A stretch of 64,000 nt of DNA. It comes from Hydractinia symbiolongicarpus (taxonomy: Eukaryota > Cnidaria > Hydrozoa > Anthoathecata > Hydractiniidae). The stretch covers positions 6,262,001 to 6,326,000 of the forward strand of contig NC_079883.1 of the NCBI RefSeq assembly GCF_029227915.1, in the 5' to 3' direction. Made by a program: the position numbers and the translations under genes. How positions within the stretch are numbered: the first letter of the stretch is position 1; the number at the start of each line of letters is the position of its first letter. Below the pieces are notes generated by a model, which was not told the DNA's origin, searched no databases, and worked only from the letters and a program-made list of their open reading frames with translations. Of the stretch, positions 46,576 through 58,662 are shown piece by piece.

Positions 46576-48745
46576 ATGGCGGAGATGGTTAATTTACAGA
46601 TATCCAGCACCATATCTCAATTTGGATCAGAGAAAAGATTTGAAAAGAACATACTTATCTCGGCATTGAAGGTACTGCTACATTACTTTTTCAGTAAAAA
46701 TTTAGCAGTTTTTTAAGTGTGCTTTTATGTTTTATATTAATCAATCTGATTTAAAATTTAGAATTCTGTAGTGCTTTTAATAGCATGCTGTAATCAATTT
46801 CTGTGTTTGCAAGGGTGTGCGCATGTTATCACACGTCTGTCCTAAATAAGTCTGATTGCAATTTATAAATATATTTGCTTTTTAGTAGTAGTTCAGCAAA
46901 CATGGCTTGTTATATTGTCACCAATTCTGCTAGATTTTGCCTAAACTTGTATATAGGAGGCCATGTCCTTGTGTATTCTGTAATAATTATCAACCATTAT
47001 TCTAAGACATCATTTTTATGGTGATGAGTTGCGCTACTATGTCTGAATATTTTACATTTTACATTTCTTATGCTGTAGACTGTGCCTTCTCTTTCAGGGG
47101 AAACTTGAGCTTATAACAGGTGTAACCTCAGGATGGATGGAACTGGAATTGTATAATGAAAACAATGTATTAATAAGTAAGCTTGTAGATGACAAAATGT
47201 TGGGATACTATTCTCCACTGGATAGCTGGCGAATACATGTAAGTAAAAAAATGTAGTTTAAACATTCTAACAAATATGCTTTTTTCAGGCAATGCATTTT
47301 ACAGCTAATCCTCAACTAGTTTTATAATATGCATGTCTAGATTTGTTATTGTTGTTTCAACAAGTGTATATATGTTCGATTTAGATTAGATTCAGATTTC
47401 ACTCACTTCTGCATAATTACTGCAAATGAAATTAAAGAAAATCTCATTTGTTCTGTGTAAAAGTTTCTTATTGTTGAAGATTTTGTTAGTGTGTTTGTAA
47501 AACGTTTCTTAAAATCTAGATTTTTGAGTCTGAAATTTTTTATTTATCAGTTTCTTATAAAAGCATATAATAATCGAATTGTTCTTTTACTGAACTACCA
47601 CATACATGACAAGGATTCCCCCAAACCATGACATGCTGCTATTATCTAAAAAAATTTAAACGTAGGTTATAAACAAAAACCCTAACACAGTAGCTGGAGA
47701 ATTTGATGATTTATCTAAAGTGGAAAAATATGAAATGGCTGAAGATGAATACGATAAAAAACAAGGTAACATGGTTTTAAATTTGCTTTTACGATGCATT
47801 TGTATATTTGTGCCGTCCGTAGTGATATATTTTGCGTGTTTCGTCCAGATAGTGTTCGAAATTTTATGAAAAGAAACAAGCTTGGTAAGTTTTCCGAAGA
47901 CGCTAAAAATGCGGAAGAACTGGCATTGGAAAAAGAAAAAAGTGAAGAAGACCGAGCAAAAACTTTTAAGGTTGGAGATCGCTGTGAAACATCAGTTCCA
48001 AAACAAGCAAAGCGACGTGGTGTGGTCATGTATATAGGTAAGTTCAATTCGTCACTTCGTTTTCAATGACGTAGTAGAAACAGGAAAATCAGGAGATTTA
48101 GAGAGTGCTGGTCTGGAGAATTGTGAATTATCAGAAAATGAATTTATAAGCTACGATACGACAAATGATTAAAATTACTGATGCTAACTGTACGAATTTT
48201 AATCTACCGAAGATAAATTTTAACGTAGTGGCAATTTGGCGTTTTTTTGTCAACGTGTACTAAATTAAACCTTCAAATGTTATTTTCCTGACCATTTGTC
48301 GAATTAAATCCATTTCAGAAAATCTAGTAATCCATATCAAGGGAATATGACAAATTGAGTTTTAAAATTGTGTGCTGCACTGAGAGTACTTTTTGACCAT
48401 GTATTTGCTTGCATTTTTATACTTAGGTTCAACAGAGTTTAAACCAGGTTGTTGGGTTGGTGTAAAGTATGATGAGCCACTTGGTAAAAACGATGGAAGG
48501 TAAGATTTGCAAAAGAATAACGTGTTTGGAATGAGAATCTTTGACGAGTCTAGTACTAAAACTTGTTGTCACAGAACCGACCATATATCCTATTCGTTAT
48601 GTTGATGTTTTTTTGCTTTAGCGTCCAAGGAAAACGTTACTTCACATGTCTGCCGAAGTATGGCGGTTTTGTTCGACCAAGTCAAATGGAAGTCGGGGAC
48701 TTTCCTGAAGACGATTTGGGATTTGACGATGACGATGAGATGTAA
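46576..48745 (+). CDS. TBCB: Tubulin folding cofactor B
   Basis: Six exons, 46576-46671, 47098-47238, 47666-47765, 47849-48037, 48427-48499 and 48622-48745, join in phases 0, 0, 1, 1 and 2, giving 240 aa. Residues 1 to about 85 are the ubiquitin-like domain ([22 protein letters not shown]). A coiled-coil linker follows ([20 protein letters not shown]). The CAP-Gly domain runs from about 155 to 230: [30 protein letters not shown], the tubulin-tail binding GKNDGS at 195-200, and [17 protein letters not shown]. The end DDDDEM matches the C-terminal acidic Glu-hydrophobic motif that engages TBCE. TBCB captures alpha-tubulin from CCT and hands it to TBCE in the cytosol. Length is close to the human 244 aa. 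Nothing appears broken. Confidence 0.97.
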
Positions 48746-48976
48746 TGAAGCGCCAAGTTTAACGCCGCGCCAAATGGCAACGATAATCTTGAAGAAAGAT
48801 TGTCTCACTATAAAATGACAAAACCGAATTGAAATTCTGTTCAGAGAAATGTATTAGTACAAATTCACGCAGAGAAGATTTAAGACAATATTTATTATAT
48901 CGATTCTCCCATGAAAGTTATTCATAAACTTTTTATTCACCTTGTGAATTCAGCTTGTATATAAGATTATTGTTAA

Positions 48977-48982
48977 AATAAA
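48977..48982 (+). terminator. TBCB polyadenylation signal
   Basis: AATAAA lies about 230 nt after the TBCB stop, in an AT-rich 3' UTR. It is the first canonical hexamer I noticed. Confidence 0.45.
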
Positions 48983-50179
48983 TATGTGAAGTAATCTACT
49001 GATCATAAGCTAGTTTGAAATGCGGATAAGTAAAGGGATGTTGCAAGAAGATCTGATCGTGAGGTAAAAGATTGCAGTAGGAGAAAAGGACGAATCACTC
49101 GTGGATGAAACATAAAAGTATCTACGTTCGTCTTGCTAATAGTTTCTCGAAAAATTCCCTTCGTATACCAATTTCTTTTTACTTCAATTTTAAGTTTACT
49201 ATTGATTATTCAGTGTCTCTGTGAAGATTTAGAATTTAATAAAAGCACTAAACGCGCATTTTCATAAATATCTCTGATAAGAAGTATCTCGTTCAAGTAT
49301 GGCACATAGAGGGGAGTTAGAAACAAGGTCGCTGTTAAAAAGAATTTGACCTGCACCTTTTATCAAAAATCATTTGTGTGCAAAGAATTTGTATTTCGAA
49401 ATCAACAATGAATCAGCATGTTTGCTTAAATTGTTCTTTCAGATTATGATTTATAGTCTTGTTTTTTTATGAAAAAAATTATTGCTAATTAAACTCTCTA
49501 TCATCTATGCTCACATAACATAACCAATCGTTATAAACTTATTAAAACGAGGCACTGTGATGGAGGGTGACTGTTAACATATTCTCGTACGGAAACTTCT
49601 AGGCTACTTGTTATTCTAGAAAGATTTTTTCTCTGCGTATATATAAGTTGAAGTAATGGGTACCTTTAATGTATCAGGAAAAACCTACAGAACTAAAAGT
49701 TCTGAATTAAACAGGAGAATATACGATTAAAAGTTTTCATAAACTTACCACAAGGTATGTGTGTCTACACTGTATTGGTTTCCTTACATCTGAACAGGTT
49801 TCAGCTTCTTCAGTAATATACAAAACCTGAACTAAAGACTGCAGAATTTACGTTGTTTTCAATTTTATGGAAACTGTTGTATCGCTTCGTTTTTTCTAAG
49901 AATATGATGCACCACCAGCAAAGTTTCTTTATGTTTAGAAAATTTGCAATTCAATTCATGCACTCATTCAAACCAGATTAAAACTCAAAAAGGGGATGCC
50001 TTAGGAACTTGGATGTGATACTCTTAGAAAAAGATGTCATAATTCGGGTTGGGTTAAAATGCAATCCGTTGCGATCTTCAGGGCCAAAAGATTAAATTGG
50101 GCCCTCTTAACGTCTTTTTTATTCGTTAAGAATCTAATATAATCAGCCGTTTGCTATGTCTAGGTAATTTTTTGACCAC
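48983..50179. other. Intergenic between TBCB and the globin-like gene
   Basis: AT-rich and without recognisable genes or repeats. It holds the globin-like gene's promoter. Confidence 0.5.
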
Positions 50180-50884
50180 ATGGCGACACGGCCGGAATGC
50201 CCACTTGAAGATACAAGCGAACCAGTGACATATCAGAAAACCACTTTGTGTCCATTCCATCATAAAATACACGAACCATTACCCGAGAGTCAAAGTATCA
50301 AAAGTACTCCTTGGCAAAGACACGGATTTGATGACGTTTTTAGGTCATCTTTTACATCAAAACTGCTTCGAGACATTGGCGGGGGAGATAAAATTCGACA
50401 AATGACAACTCGATTCTATGCTCACGCCCACGAAGACGACACATTATCGAAGTTTATGTTTGAAAATGACGGTCCAGCTAACCATGGCCAACGTTTAGGG
50501 GATTGGCTTATCGAGAAAATGGGAGGTGAGGGAGACGTATGGATTGAATCAGGAAGGTACGGGATGAGAGCGGTTTCCCATAAAAAGGCATGGACGTGTG
50601 ATAAGCGCGAACCTGAAAAAGTGGGTCAGCGGTTTAAGTTAGACGACTCGCGTATATGGATGCGCCTGATGTTTTGGTCTGCAAGAGAGGTTGGTCTCGA
50701 TAAACATAAAGCCTTCTTTAAATGGTTTGTGAATTTCATAACATTCGCTATTGGTATCTACACGCGTTCAGCTCCAGCATATGCTAAAGAAGATTCGAAA
50801 TGGTCAAAGAATCAAGCGAATATTGATAAATATATCGAACATGGTAAAATAATGAAGGATGTAGTTGGAATGAGGGATCCGTAA
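50180..50884 (+). CDS. Truncated-hemoglobin-like (globin-superfamily) protein, intronless
   Basis: A single open frame of 234 aa starts at an ATG in good context (CACATGG). No signal peptide is present. Helix-like blocks fit a globin fold: DKIRQMTTRFYAHAHEDDTL (B/C region), HGQRLGDWLIEKMGGEG (E/F region), SHKKAW (candidate proximal His), RIWMRLMFWSAREVGL (G helix) and FFKWFVNFITFAIGIYTRSAP (H helix). This pattern resembles a group of truncated-hemoglobin-like proteins I recall from algae, protists and some invertebrates. A pre-globin extension of about 55 residues contains CPFHH. The ligand and function are unknown. Lack of introns, unlike the neighbours, may reflect retroposition or transfer. 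A non-heme globin-fold protein is possible. Confidence 0.6.
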   Translation: MATRPECPLEDTSEPVTYQKTTLCPFHHKIHEPLPESQSIKSTPWQRHGFDDVFRSSFTSKLLRDIGGGDKIRQMTTRFYAHAHEDDTLSKFMFENDGPANHGQRLGDWLIEKMGGEGDVWIESGRYGMRAVSHKKAWTCDKREPEKVGQRFKLDDSRIWMRLMFWSAREVGLDKHKAFFKWFVNFITFAIGIYTRSAPAYAKEDSKWSKNQANIDKYIEHGKIMKDVVGMRDP

Positions 50885-51700
50885 AATATCGATCATTAAG
50901 AATCACATTCATATATGGAGGATTAATTAGTAAGAACATAACTTCTTGCTTGACAACACGACCGGCGGAAAACAAAAATGTCGCAACAGAACTGATTTTG
51001 GTCATAACGTCAACAAGACCGCTCTGGTGGCAACTAACAAGAATTTATGTTTCTCAAGGGCTACAAAATGAACAGACACGTGTACAAAATACTTGACTTG
51101 AAATTCAAAACATAAATACAACGTATGAAAAATGCATCTAATAATACAATTCACTATAAATATACACTTAAATATTGTCATTTTTTGTACATTAAAAGAT
51201 GAAGTTATGTACTAATTACTATGAAAGAACGAAACAGTAACGCTGGCACACAGACAAACTCACTTAAAACGTCGCTCTGATAGCGCAAAAAGATTCGAAA
51301 CTTTCAAGAACTTGTATCACACAATTTCTTTCGTATAAACGACAGACTTATGAGCACGGAAATATATCTCTACAGAGCAGATCCGTATTTGACACAAGAA
51401 ATAGAATGATGCATCCCGGTTGTTCAAGCCAACATCATTTCACGAGAGATACACCACACATACAAACTTTATGACATGCGAAGCTATTCATGTTTAGGTT
51501 TAAAATCACAAAAATCCATCTTGGAAATTCAAAAGTATAGCAGACGAGTTGGCGCAGTTCTTTTCTTTTCAGAATGCACCTGTATATCAGTATGATTATC
51601 ACACATTGTACGGAATAAAAGCATGTAAATCATGAGTATTTTGTAGAATATAATCTCTCAGATGGAGAGTTATGCATTTAATTTCTCTTCTTCTTTGCTT
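50885..51700. other. 3' UTRs of two convergent genes
   Basis: This lies between the globin-like stop (+) and the TTL-like stop (-). I see no extra gene. Confidence 0.5.
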
Positions 51701-54700
51701 TTACTGGCACCACGATGAGTCCAGCTTACATTTCGCTTTAAACCACAATCCTAGTATTTTATTTAAACCAGACGTAGGCTCGATGTTCGCATGGATAGGA
51801 TCAGCTTCGACAGGCCTCTAAAATGTTTGAACATGTATTAGTCACGTACAAAAAATTAAAAAAAAGGCGCAGCCACAAATTTCTAAAGATTTAAAAGTGG
51901 ATCGAAATTTGAGGTTTTTTTGCCACATTTTTCTTCAATCGAAATTTTGGCACGAGAAAATGAAAACAGCAAGTCTCTCGCGAAATTTTCAATCCTTAAA
52001 GTGATGAGCGCGCGAAATTACTTACCAAAGGTACAGGTAGCACGCGTTGAAATCCGCCCCTATTTTGATGTTCTCGAAACGCTTTCTTTAAATACATTCT
52101 TACTTCGTCTGTTAAACAATGATTGCAAAGAACGCAATCCTGAAACAAATAGATAAATAAAAAACAACAAAAAACAAACAAACAAACAAAAAACAATCAA
52201 GATACAAAGAGTAACACGGTGTGCCAACTGTCATGCACCTGCTAATCAACATATTATATACGAAGGTAAGATGTTTTTTTTGGGTTAATTGAGAAAACAA
52301 ATTCCGGTGGGGGTTACCTTAGTCCACCGACAATATACAAAAAAAAACTTCACTATTCCATTACTTTTCGAGTCTTAAAGAATAACATGTTGAAAATTGT
52401 TAGTGGGGTCGAGGCGATGCACCATACCTCAAGAAACCGTCCACAAAATTTAAGTTTCTCCTTCTCTCAGGGGTAAAGGAAACCATACAAGTGTTGGAAA
52501 TGCAATTGAAGATCTTTTAGTTAAAAGTAGGGGTGCTTTAAGTTAAAAGTAGGGGTGCTTAAAGTTAAAAGTAGGGGTGCTTTAAGTTAAAAGTAGGGTG
52601 CTTTAAGTTAAAGGTAGGGGTCTTTAAGTTAAAAGTAGGGGTGCTTTAAGTTAAAAGTAGGGGTGCTTTAAGTTAAAAGTAGGGGTGCTTTAAGTTAAAA
52701 GTAGGGATGCTTTAAGTTAAAAGTAGGGGTGCTTTAAATTAAAAGTAGGGGTGCTTTAGTTACAGAGAACAACGACTACACTCACCTCGCTTGCACAGGA
52801 GTTTACACATTTTGTAGATTTGCAGTTATTATTTGGAAGAGTGATGTCTCGATCACCAGCTATGACATCTTTAATATCAACACTACAAATGAGACAATAA
52901 ACACTTTTAGGTTGTAGCGTTCACTAGAGATTTAACAACAAAACAATTTTTTTGCTGTGCTTCTGTGGTGTACCCTGTGTTTCGTTCAAAAATTAACAGT
53001 ATTAAATTTGAAGCAAAGTCGAGCAAATTAATTATGAATACTTATTTAATGTCTCATTAATCAATACATACTCATATCTATCATCCAGATGACTGGTCAC
53101 ACCTGCTAAAGCAAACGTGTGCATTACCACCTAAAATAAATTAAATCTAATTTCTTTAAAAGACGAATTTACAGTTAATATTTAACTTAAAATCATGGAA
53201 TTCTCGTAATATTCTACTGCGCATGCGTAAACCGTAAAAATATATGTGCTTTTGTACCTGTTGATACATGACAGCATTCAGTGGATGTGTATCAGAAGAA
53301 AGATTTGGAGACATGTTTACCTGAAATAAAATATAAAATGTTATTATGAATGCAAAACAGCTACCTGGGGTAGATAACGTGGACCATGAAAACAAACAAT
53401 AACGTAACAACGATCGAAAACAACAAACATAAACAAACTACCACAGCAATAAACTAAAACGAGTATTGTGACAAAACGAAGAAAAACAAAAACAACAACA
53501 GTTACTTGTTATTATTATTATTACTATTATTTACCCAGGATAGCTTCTTCAGTTCCTAAAAGAACTGTTATGAATGAGAGTCCTGCGAAGGGGTCCTAGT
53601 GCATTTAGAGCTCCCATTTGAGCTGCAAAAGGCGTGCAAGCACAGCAATCGCTTAGCTAGACAACCGCCTAAGATATCAATTAAATTCTCATGGCGAACG
53701 TTAAGCAGAAAGGATCAATTCACACTTTTATAGTCTCTGGTATGGCTCGATTGGGGCGCAATGCAACGAGACAACATAGCCAAAAGGAAAACACAGCAGA
53801 ACACAAACTGTCCCACATACCTCCATTAACCAAACTTTCCCTGCATCATCGAGTACAAAATCAACACGAACCAACTCGAAAAAATTACTAAAATTAAAAA
53901 ATACCTGTTGATACATTTCTCACATTGACACCTTGAAAATAAGGTATCTGACACAACCTGTGAGTAAACAGACTTTAAGTTCAACTACTTACTGTTTAGA
54001 ATGATACGTAAAAAAGGCTTTTTCCATCTGCTCAGCTTTTGCCATGAACATCTAAATAAACACAAATACATACAATGTTGAATACATCATTGCATGTAAT
54101 ATCAGATCGTAAAACATATTTTCGTTGTATTAGAAACGTAAAATATAGGCACTTTTTTAAATTGATGACGTACAAGTTGTCAGTAGAATATTTTTTAGAC
54201 CAAAAACAATTATGATAATTGTACAGGTGTGTTTATTTCCTGTTATTCCAAACACAATATTTCATATCTTAAATTGAGCTGTTTTTTGTTATGGTCATTA
54301 AAACTGCGCTAACCAAAATAGCAATTCTGCATACAGGTTTTTCTATATCGATTCACTAAAGCAAATGTCATAGTAAAGACAATGAAAATCTTGCCGAAAA
54401 ACAACGTAAAACCTTTATCATACTTCACTTATACAGTTGTGAATATCTTTCCAAATCTGGTTGGTATCATAACCTGCAAGAAAGCAAAAATATTTAAATA
54501 CAAAGTAACTTTGACAGGAGACATCTACATTGTAACTTTCTTACCAATTTCTTTCAAATGTGAAAATAAACTGTCTTTAAAAGTCATTTTTCCATGTTGA
54601 AAGTTGTTTTGAAGTGACGGCATCTAGAAAATTTAGATATGAAATGCATAATAGCTGTTGAAGTATTTTTTACCATTTCTTAATTCAAATTTTCACAAAA

Positions 54701-57700
54701 ATAGCACAAAATTACAATTCTCGATCTCGTTTTTGTGTCATTTTACAAATCTTAGTTTTTATCCGAGCTATTCTAACAACAACAAGGAATAACAAAATAA
54801 TCATCAGTGAGGAAGGCATCTTATGAAGTGTCTTTTTGTGTTATGGATCCAAACATTCCAGAAGGTCATCTCCAATCGTTCGGTTAGTGAAATATTATTA
54901 TTTCATGAACAAACAAGTTTTCGTTCGTATTCAATAATTTTTAAGATTGAGTATATAAAAATTTGATTTTTGTCACACACAAAAGTGAAGTTTGTGTTAC
55001 ATCTTTATGTTAATCAAACTCTTTTATTCTCTTAACGCTTTTATTTCCGAACAACCTAATACTAACTTCTGCTACTGAAACATAGCGATCGCCAACAACA
55101 TATTTTTCAACATCTTGTGCATCAAGAGGATGGTAATCATGAGGACAAAATCTATAAACAAGAAGAACGATAAAAGTATAAATGTTGAACTATTTTATGA
55201 TAGATTAATGTGAGGATTAAAGTTTTGATGATGAATCAGCTTTTCTTTTTTGCTGCAAATAAAAATTTTTAAGCTACGGTGTAACTCAATTTTCTTAGGC
55301 ATTTGCAGAGAAAAAAATTATGGAATTAAAATTCGTGCTGGAACTTAGAAGATTTCAAACAAGCATTGTGAATTCAAAGTGAAGACTTCAGTTACCAAGT
55401 GGATTGCTTACACCCTCTACCTATACAGTGGATCTCCCACAGAAAGCTGAAAATATGACAAACTGGTAAATGAGGGAATCGAAGAACCAATGTTATTTTT
55501 CACATACTATTTACTCTATTCCTTTTTAGTCAAAAAATATTTTTTTGATAAAGTTTCAAAATAATACGTTAATCTCTACATTCAGAAATTGTATTATCGT
55601 GTCTGAATTATGAGTAACATTAAAGTAAAGACAACACCTTATTAATATATCATCATTGTATACATAAACTTGTAGTGGATTTACGGAGGTATATACAACA
55701 TAGATGCCAATATCAAACTTTCTAAAGATGAAGGACATATTATGTTAATCTTTGGTCAAATTGCAAAAAACACATGTAGTTTTTTTATGTTTATGTTATG
55801 TTCTACTAGAAAACAGAAAAAAAAAATAGAAAAAGTACAACAACAAAAGAATTTAGTGCTTTTCTATCTTTGTGTTTTAGCTTTTCAAAAAAAATTATTG
55901 TCATAATTCACAAAAAAAACATAAAATTTATCACATTTATAAAAATTATACAACAAAATCACAAAAAAGTACTTGCAAGTACATATTTGACTCTAAAACT
56001 AATACACATAAATATACTCAGACTTGAAATACCATACTCACTTCTTGTCTATTAAGAGTGGATGCTCTATAAATTCTTGAACAAATGTATCTTTAGCATT
56101 TAGATCAATCTCTAAAAATAATAAAATCATGCAGGTGTGAGCTAATGTAAAATCTAATAAGAAAGCATTGTAATAAAATCGAAGGGTTTGTTACCAGTAC
56201 TCTCAACAATCTTTATACCACGATGGTTATTACTTTTTTGCACCCAAAGTTTTTCGGGACTGCGTTCTACCTGCAACAAATATCAGACTTCTAAAGTTTA
56301 CCACATGGAAAAAAGATCAGGCATAACGTAAAAATCCTTACCACTAAGTTAAATTGGTCTTTTTCTTTTGGGATTGAAAATGCTTGAGGAATCCATCGAA
56401 GTTTTGTCCGTGCTAACTCGACTTTCAATGTAATCGCAGCAGTTCCCGGTAAATGATTTACCTATAATTTATAGGTTAGTTTTGAAAATATGTCTTTATC
56501 AACTTAAACAACATCAGAAACTTAATATGATTTCATTCTTTCTCATTAAGGTGGCAGTAACCCTTTTAAAAATCGGATTTTTTTTTTACATAATTATTTA
56601 CAAAAGGTTATTTTCAGACTATATATCCATATTTTTTCTGTTATAACACACTTGTCACGATTTTATGGCTAAGGTACTATTATCTTTCATCAAAAATATT
56701 CAGCATCAACAATGCCTCTTTAAAACAAAATTCATGAATAATTAATTAATTAGTTCTACTGAATATAGTTTAAGTCTACGTGCTAGTGAAATTGTGAGAA
56801 AGAAATCACGTAATTATTAAAGAGAAACGTTCATAACAACAAAGATGGCGCATTATTTAGAAATTTAAGACAATCTTTACGATGGCCCCTATGGCTCACT
56901 TCTCTTCCAAATCAAAAACACTTCTCTTCTATATAACGAAACACTTCTCTTCTGTATTTTGACACTTCTCTTCAGTATTTTGACACTTCCCTTCTGCACT
57001 TAACACTTTTCTGCATGTGGCTCTTTACAACTTGATTTCTAAAATCTGGCCCGCAATTTTACATCATTGGTCCGTAGTTTTAACCTTTTGTGAGGTTTAT
57101 TACACGGGACCAGTCCCCTCGCCATGTGACATATTTTTTCAACAAGAATAAGGTCTGATGATGGTACTGAAAACTGTATTTAGGAAGCTGTTCAGTTTGC
57201 ATTAAGATCTCAGCATAATGACGAATATGCTAGCACTGGCAGTTTGATTGTTGGTACATCAACAGCTAATCAAAGAATCAAATCTTTTTGGTCACAACTT
57301 TCAAAAGACAGACCAAGTTGGTGGAGGTTATTTTTTAGGATTTTTTGATGCTGGTGATGCACTCATTGCTGAATGTGTACGCTACTGCTTTATGGATTTG
57401 ATCAGAAAGGACCTTAATGAATTTGCGATTAGTTGGAATCAACATCTGTTAGCACCAACAGACATCACAATCAATGTTTATTCCCGGATAAAGTAGGGTT
57501 AATTGTAAGCCGCAAAACGTTCTAGTTTCGCCGAATTGCAATTATAAAAATTCAAAGTTAGTGGAAACTAAATAAAAACAAGCAATCTCGTATTACGTTT
57601 CTGGGACCGTCGAAGTAGCTTGAAAACTTCTTCCCGCGAAAAATCTAATTTTGTAGAAACGTTAATATGCCCCCGTAAGAATTTATTCAAACTTTTCTGG

Positions 57701-58611
57701 GTCCAAAATTTCCTATGTGCAGGGCCCGAGGTGTGCCATTTATTCATAAACAAGATCTGGATAAATTCATATATTAAGGACCAGATTCAGTCTGGGAAAT
57801 TTTCGAGCTTATGGAAGAGAAGTGTTTCGCACTTGGAAGAGAAGTGTTTCGCACTTGGAAGAGAAGTGTTTGAACGGAAGAGAACTTTGGGTATCAAAGT
57901 AGAGATGGTTTTTATACAGAAGAGAAGTGTTTTTATACAGAAGAGAAGTGTTGGTATGGTATAAATAAAACACTGAGTAAATAATTCAGCTATTTGGACA
58001 GCTAAAAAAGGGTTACTGCCACCTTAACCTAACTATTCACATACATAATTTAAAATGTGACTGATGGCAAGAACACAAAGTGATGAAAAATGTGAAAGCC
58101 TACACTGATCAGCAACACACACATACCTTCTGATCATATTGCAAATTTGTCAGTGTCTCTAAAAATTCTTTTCTGAATGGGAAATCATATGCCCACATAA
58201 GATCCCATCTTGATGGTGGAACGAGTGATGTCACAACAGAGTAGCCAGCTTTTTTCAATATGCGAATTACATGCTTTAAATGGTTATTCTAAATAAATTC
58301 AACACATTCTTGTTCAAAATAAAAAATAATTAGAAACATTCTATAAATTTATTCTAAATTAGATCAAAACGTTTAAAACATGTCAAAACCTTTTTAGCAT
58401 ATATCCAAGCAGCTTTATGGTTTTGTCTGCTGTTTGCAATAAAAGGGGAGTCACCAAATGTCCGCCAAGAAATATGATACAATTGATATATATTCAGTAA
58501 AATTAAAAGCACACCAAATGATACTGCAGCAATCACCAGATACATTGACAAACCAAATCTTTGTTTTGCATATTTTTTGTCATCATAAGGGTATTGATCA
58601 TAAGATCTCAT
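51701..58611 (-). CDS. Membrane-anchored tubulin-tyrosine-ligase-like protein (TTLL15-like)
   Basis: Sixteen exons, all phase-consistent, on the complement: 58390-58611, 58127-58288, 56342-56461, 56195-56270, 56042-56111, 55638-55730, 55067-55151, 54545-54623, 54424-54473, 53993-54051, 53821-53887, 53258-53320, 53072-53130, 52786-52882, 52026-52139, 51701-51817, giving 510 aa. Residues 20-42 are a signal-anchor helix (LSMYLVIAAVSFGVLLILL). The TTL domain includes VNHLPGTAAIT, WVQKSNNHRGIKIV (ATP-binding Lys), FVQEFIEHPLLID, KFDIGIYVVYTS, NFFELVRVDFVLD and the metal-binding VWLMEVNMSPNL. A C-terminal six-cysteine segment follows (CKSTKC, CASEDCVLCNHC), then the end LWFKAKCKLDSSWCQ. The family ligates glutamate to tubulin. 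The membrane anchor recalls C. elegans TTLL-15. The best-fit subfamily is inferred. Confidence 0.9.
52519..52760. repeat. 22-bp minisatellite in a TTLL intron
   Basis: About eleven copies of GTTAAAAGTAGGGGTGCTTT plus AA, with single-base variants, fill the intron between the exons at 52786 and 52139. Confidence 0.95.
56550..58023. mobile_element. TTAA-flanked DNA transposon in TTLL intron 2
   Basis: The inverted ends GGTGGCAGTAACCCTTTT and AAAAGGGTTACTGCCACC are bordered by TTAA on both sides (56546-56549 and 58024-58027), a clean target-site duplication. Arrays of ACACTTCTCTTC on the left (about 56895-57010) face inverted copies (GAAGAGAAGTGTT) on the right (about 57808-57960). Inside is a damaged integrase-type transposase. 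TTAA duplications are known for piggyBac and Kolobok elements, but the ends and protein here do not let me choose a superfamily. Confidence 0.85.
57184..57493 (+). pseudogene. Integrase-core transposase fragment
   Basis: The plus strand reads EAVQFALRSQHNDEYAS, VGTSTANQRIKSFWSQLSK, WWRLFFRIF, a frameshift, then CVRYCFMDLIRKDLNEF and SWNQHLL. This is the end of the DDE/integrase core of a transposon family common in cnidarians. The third catalytic acid, normally Glu in NQRIExWW, is Lys here. The frame shift and missing N-terminal half make it inactive. Confidence 0.75.
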
Positions 58612-58624
58612 TTTAATATCACTA

Positions 58625-58662
58625 AAAGTAATCATCATCATTCATCATTCTCGGCTGTAAAG
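58625..58662 (-). mobile_element. LINE 3'-end fragment
   Basis: The plus strand reads (ATC)n, then ATTCATCATTCTCGGCTG, matching the 3' terminal unit of LINE copy B. Only the tail of the element is here. It lies immediately upstream of the splice-acceptor-like site before the TTL-like start codon. Confidence 0.6.
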
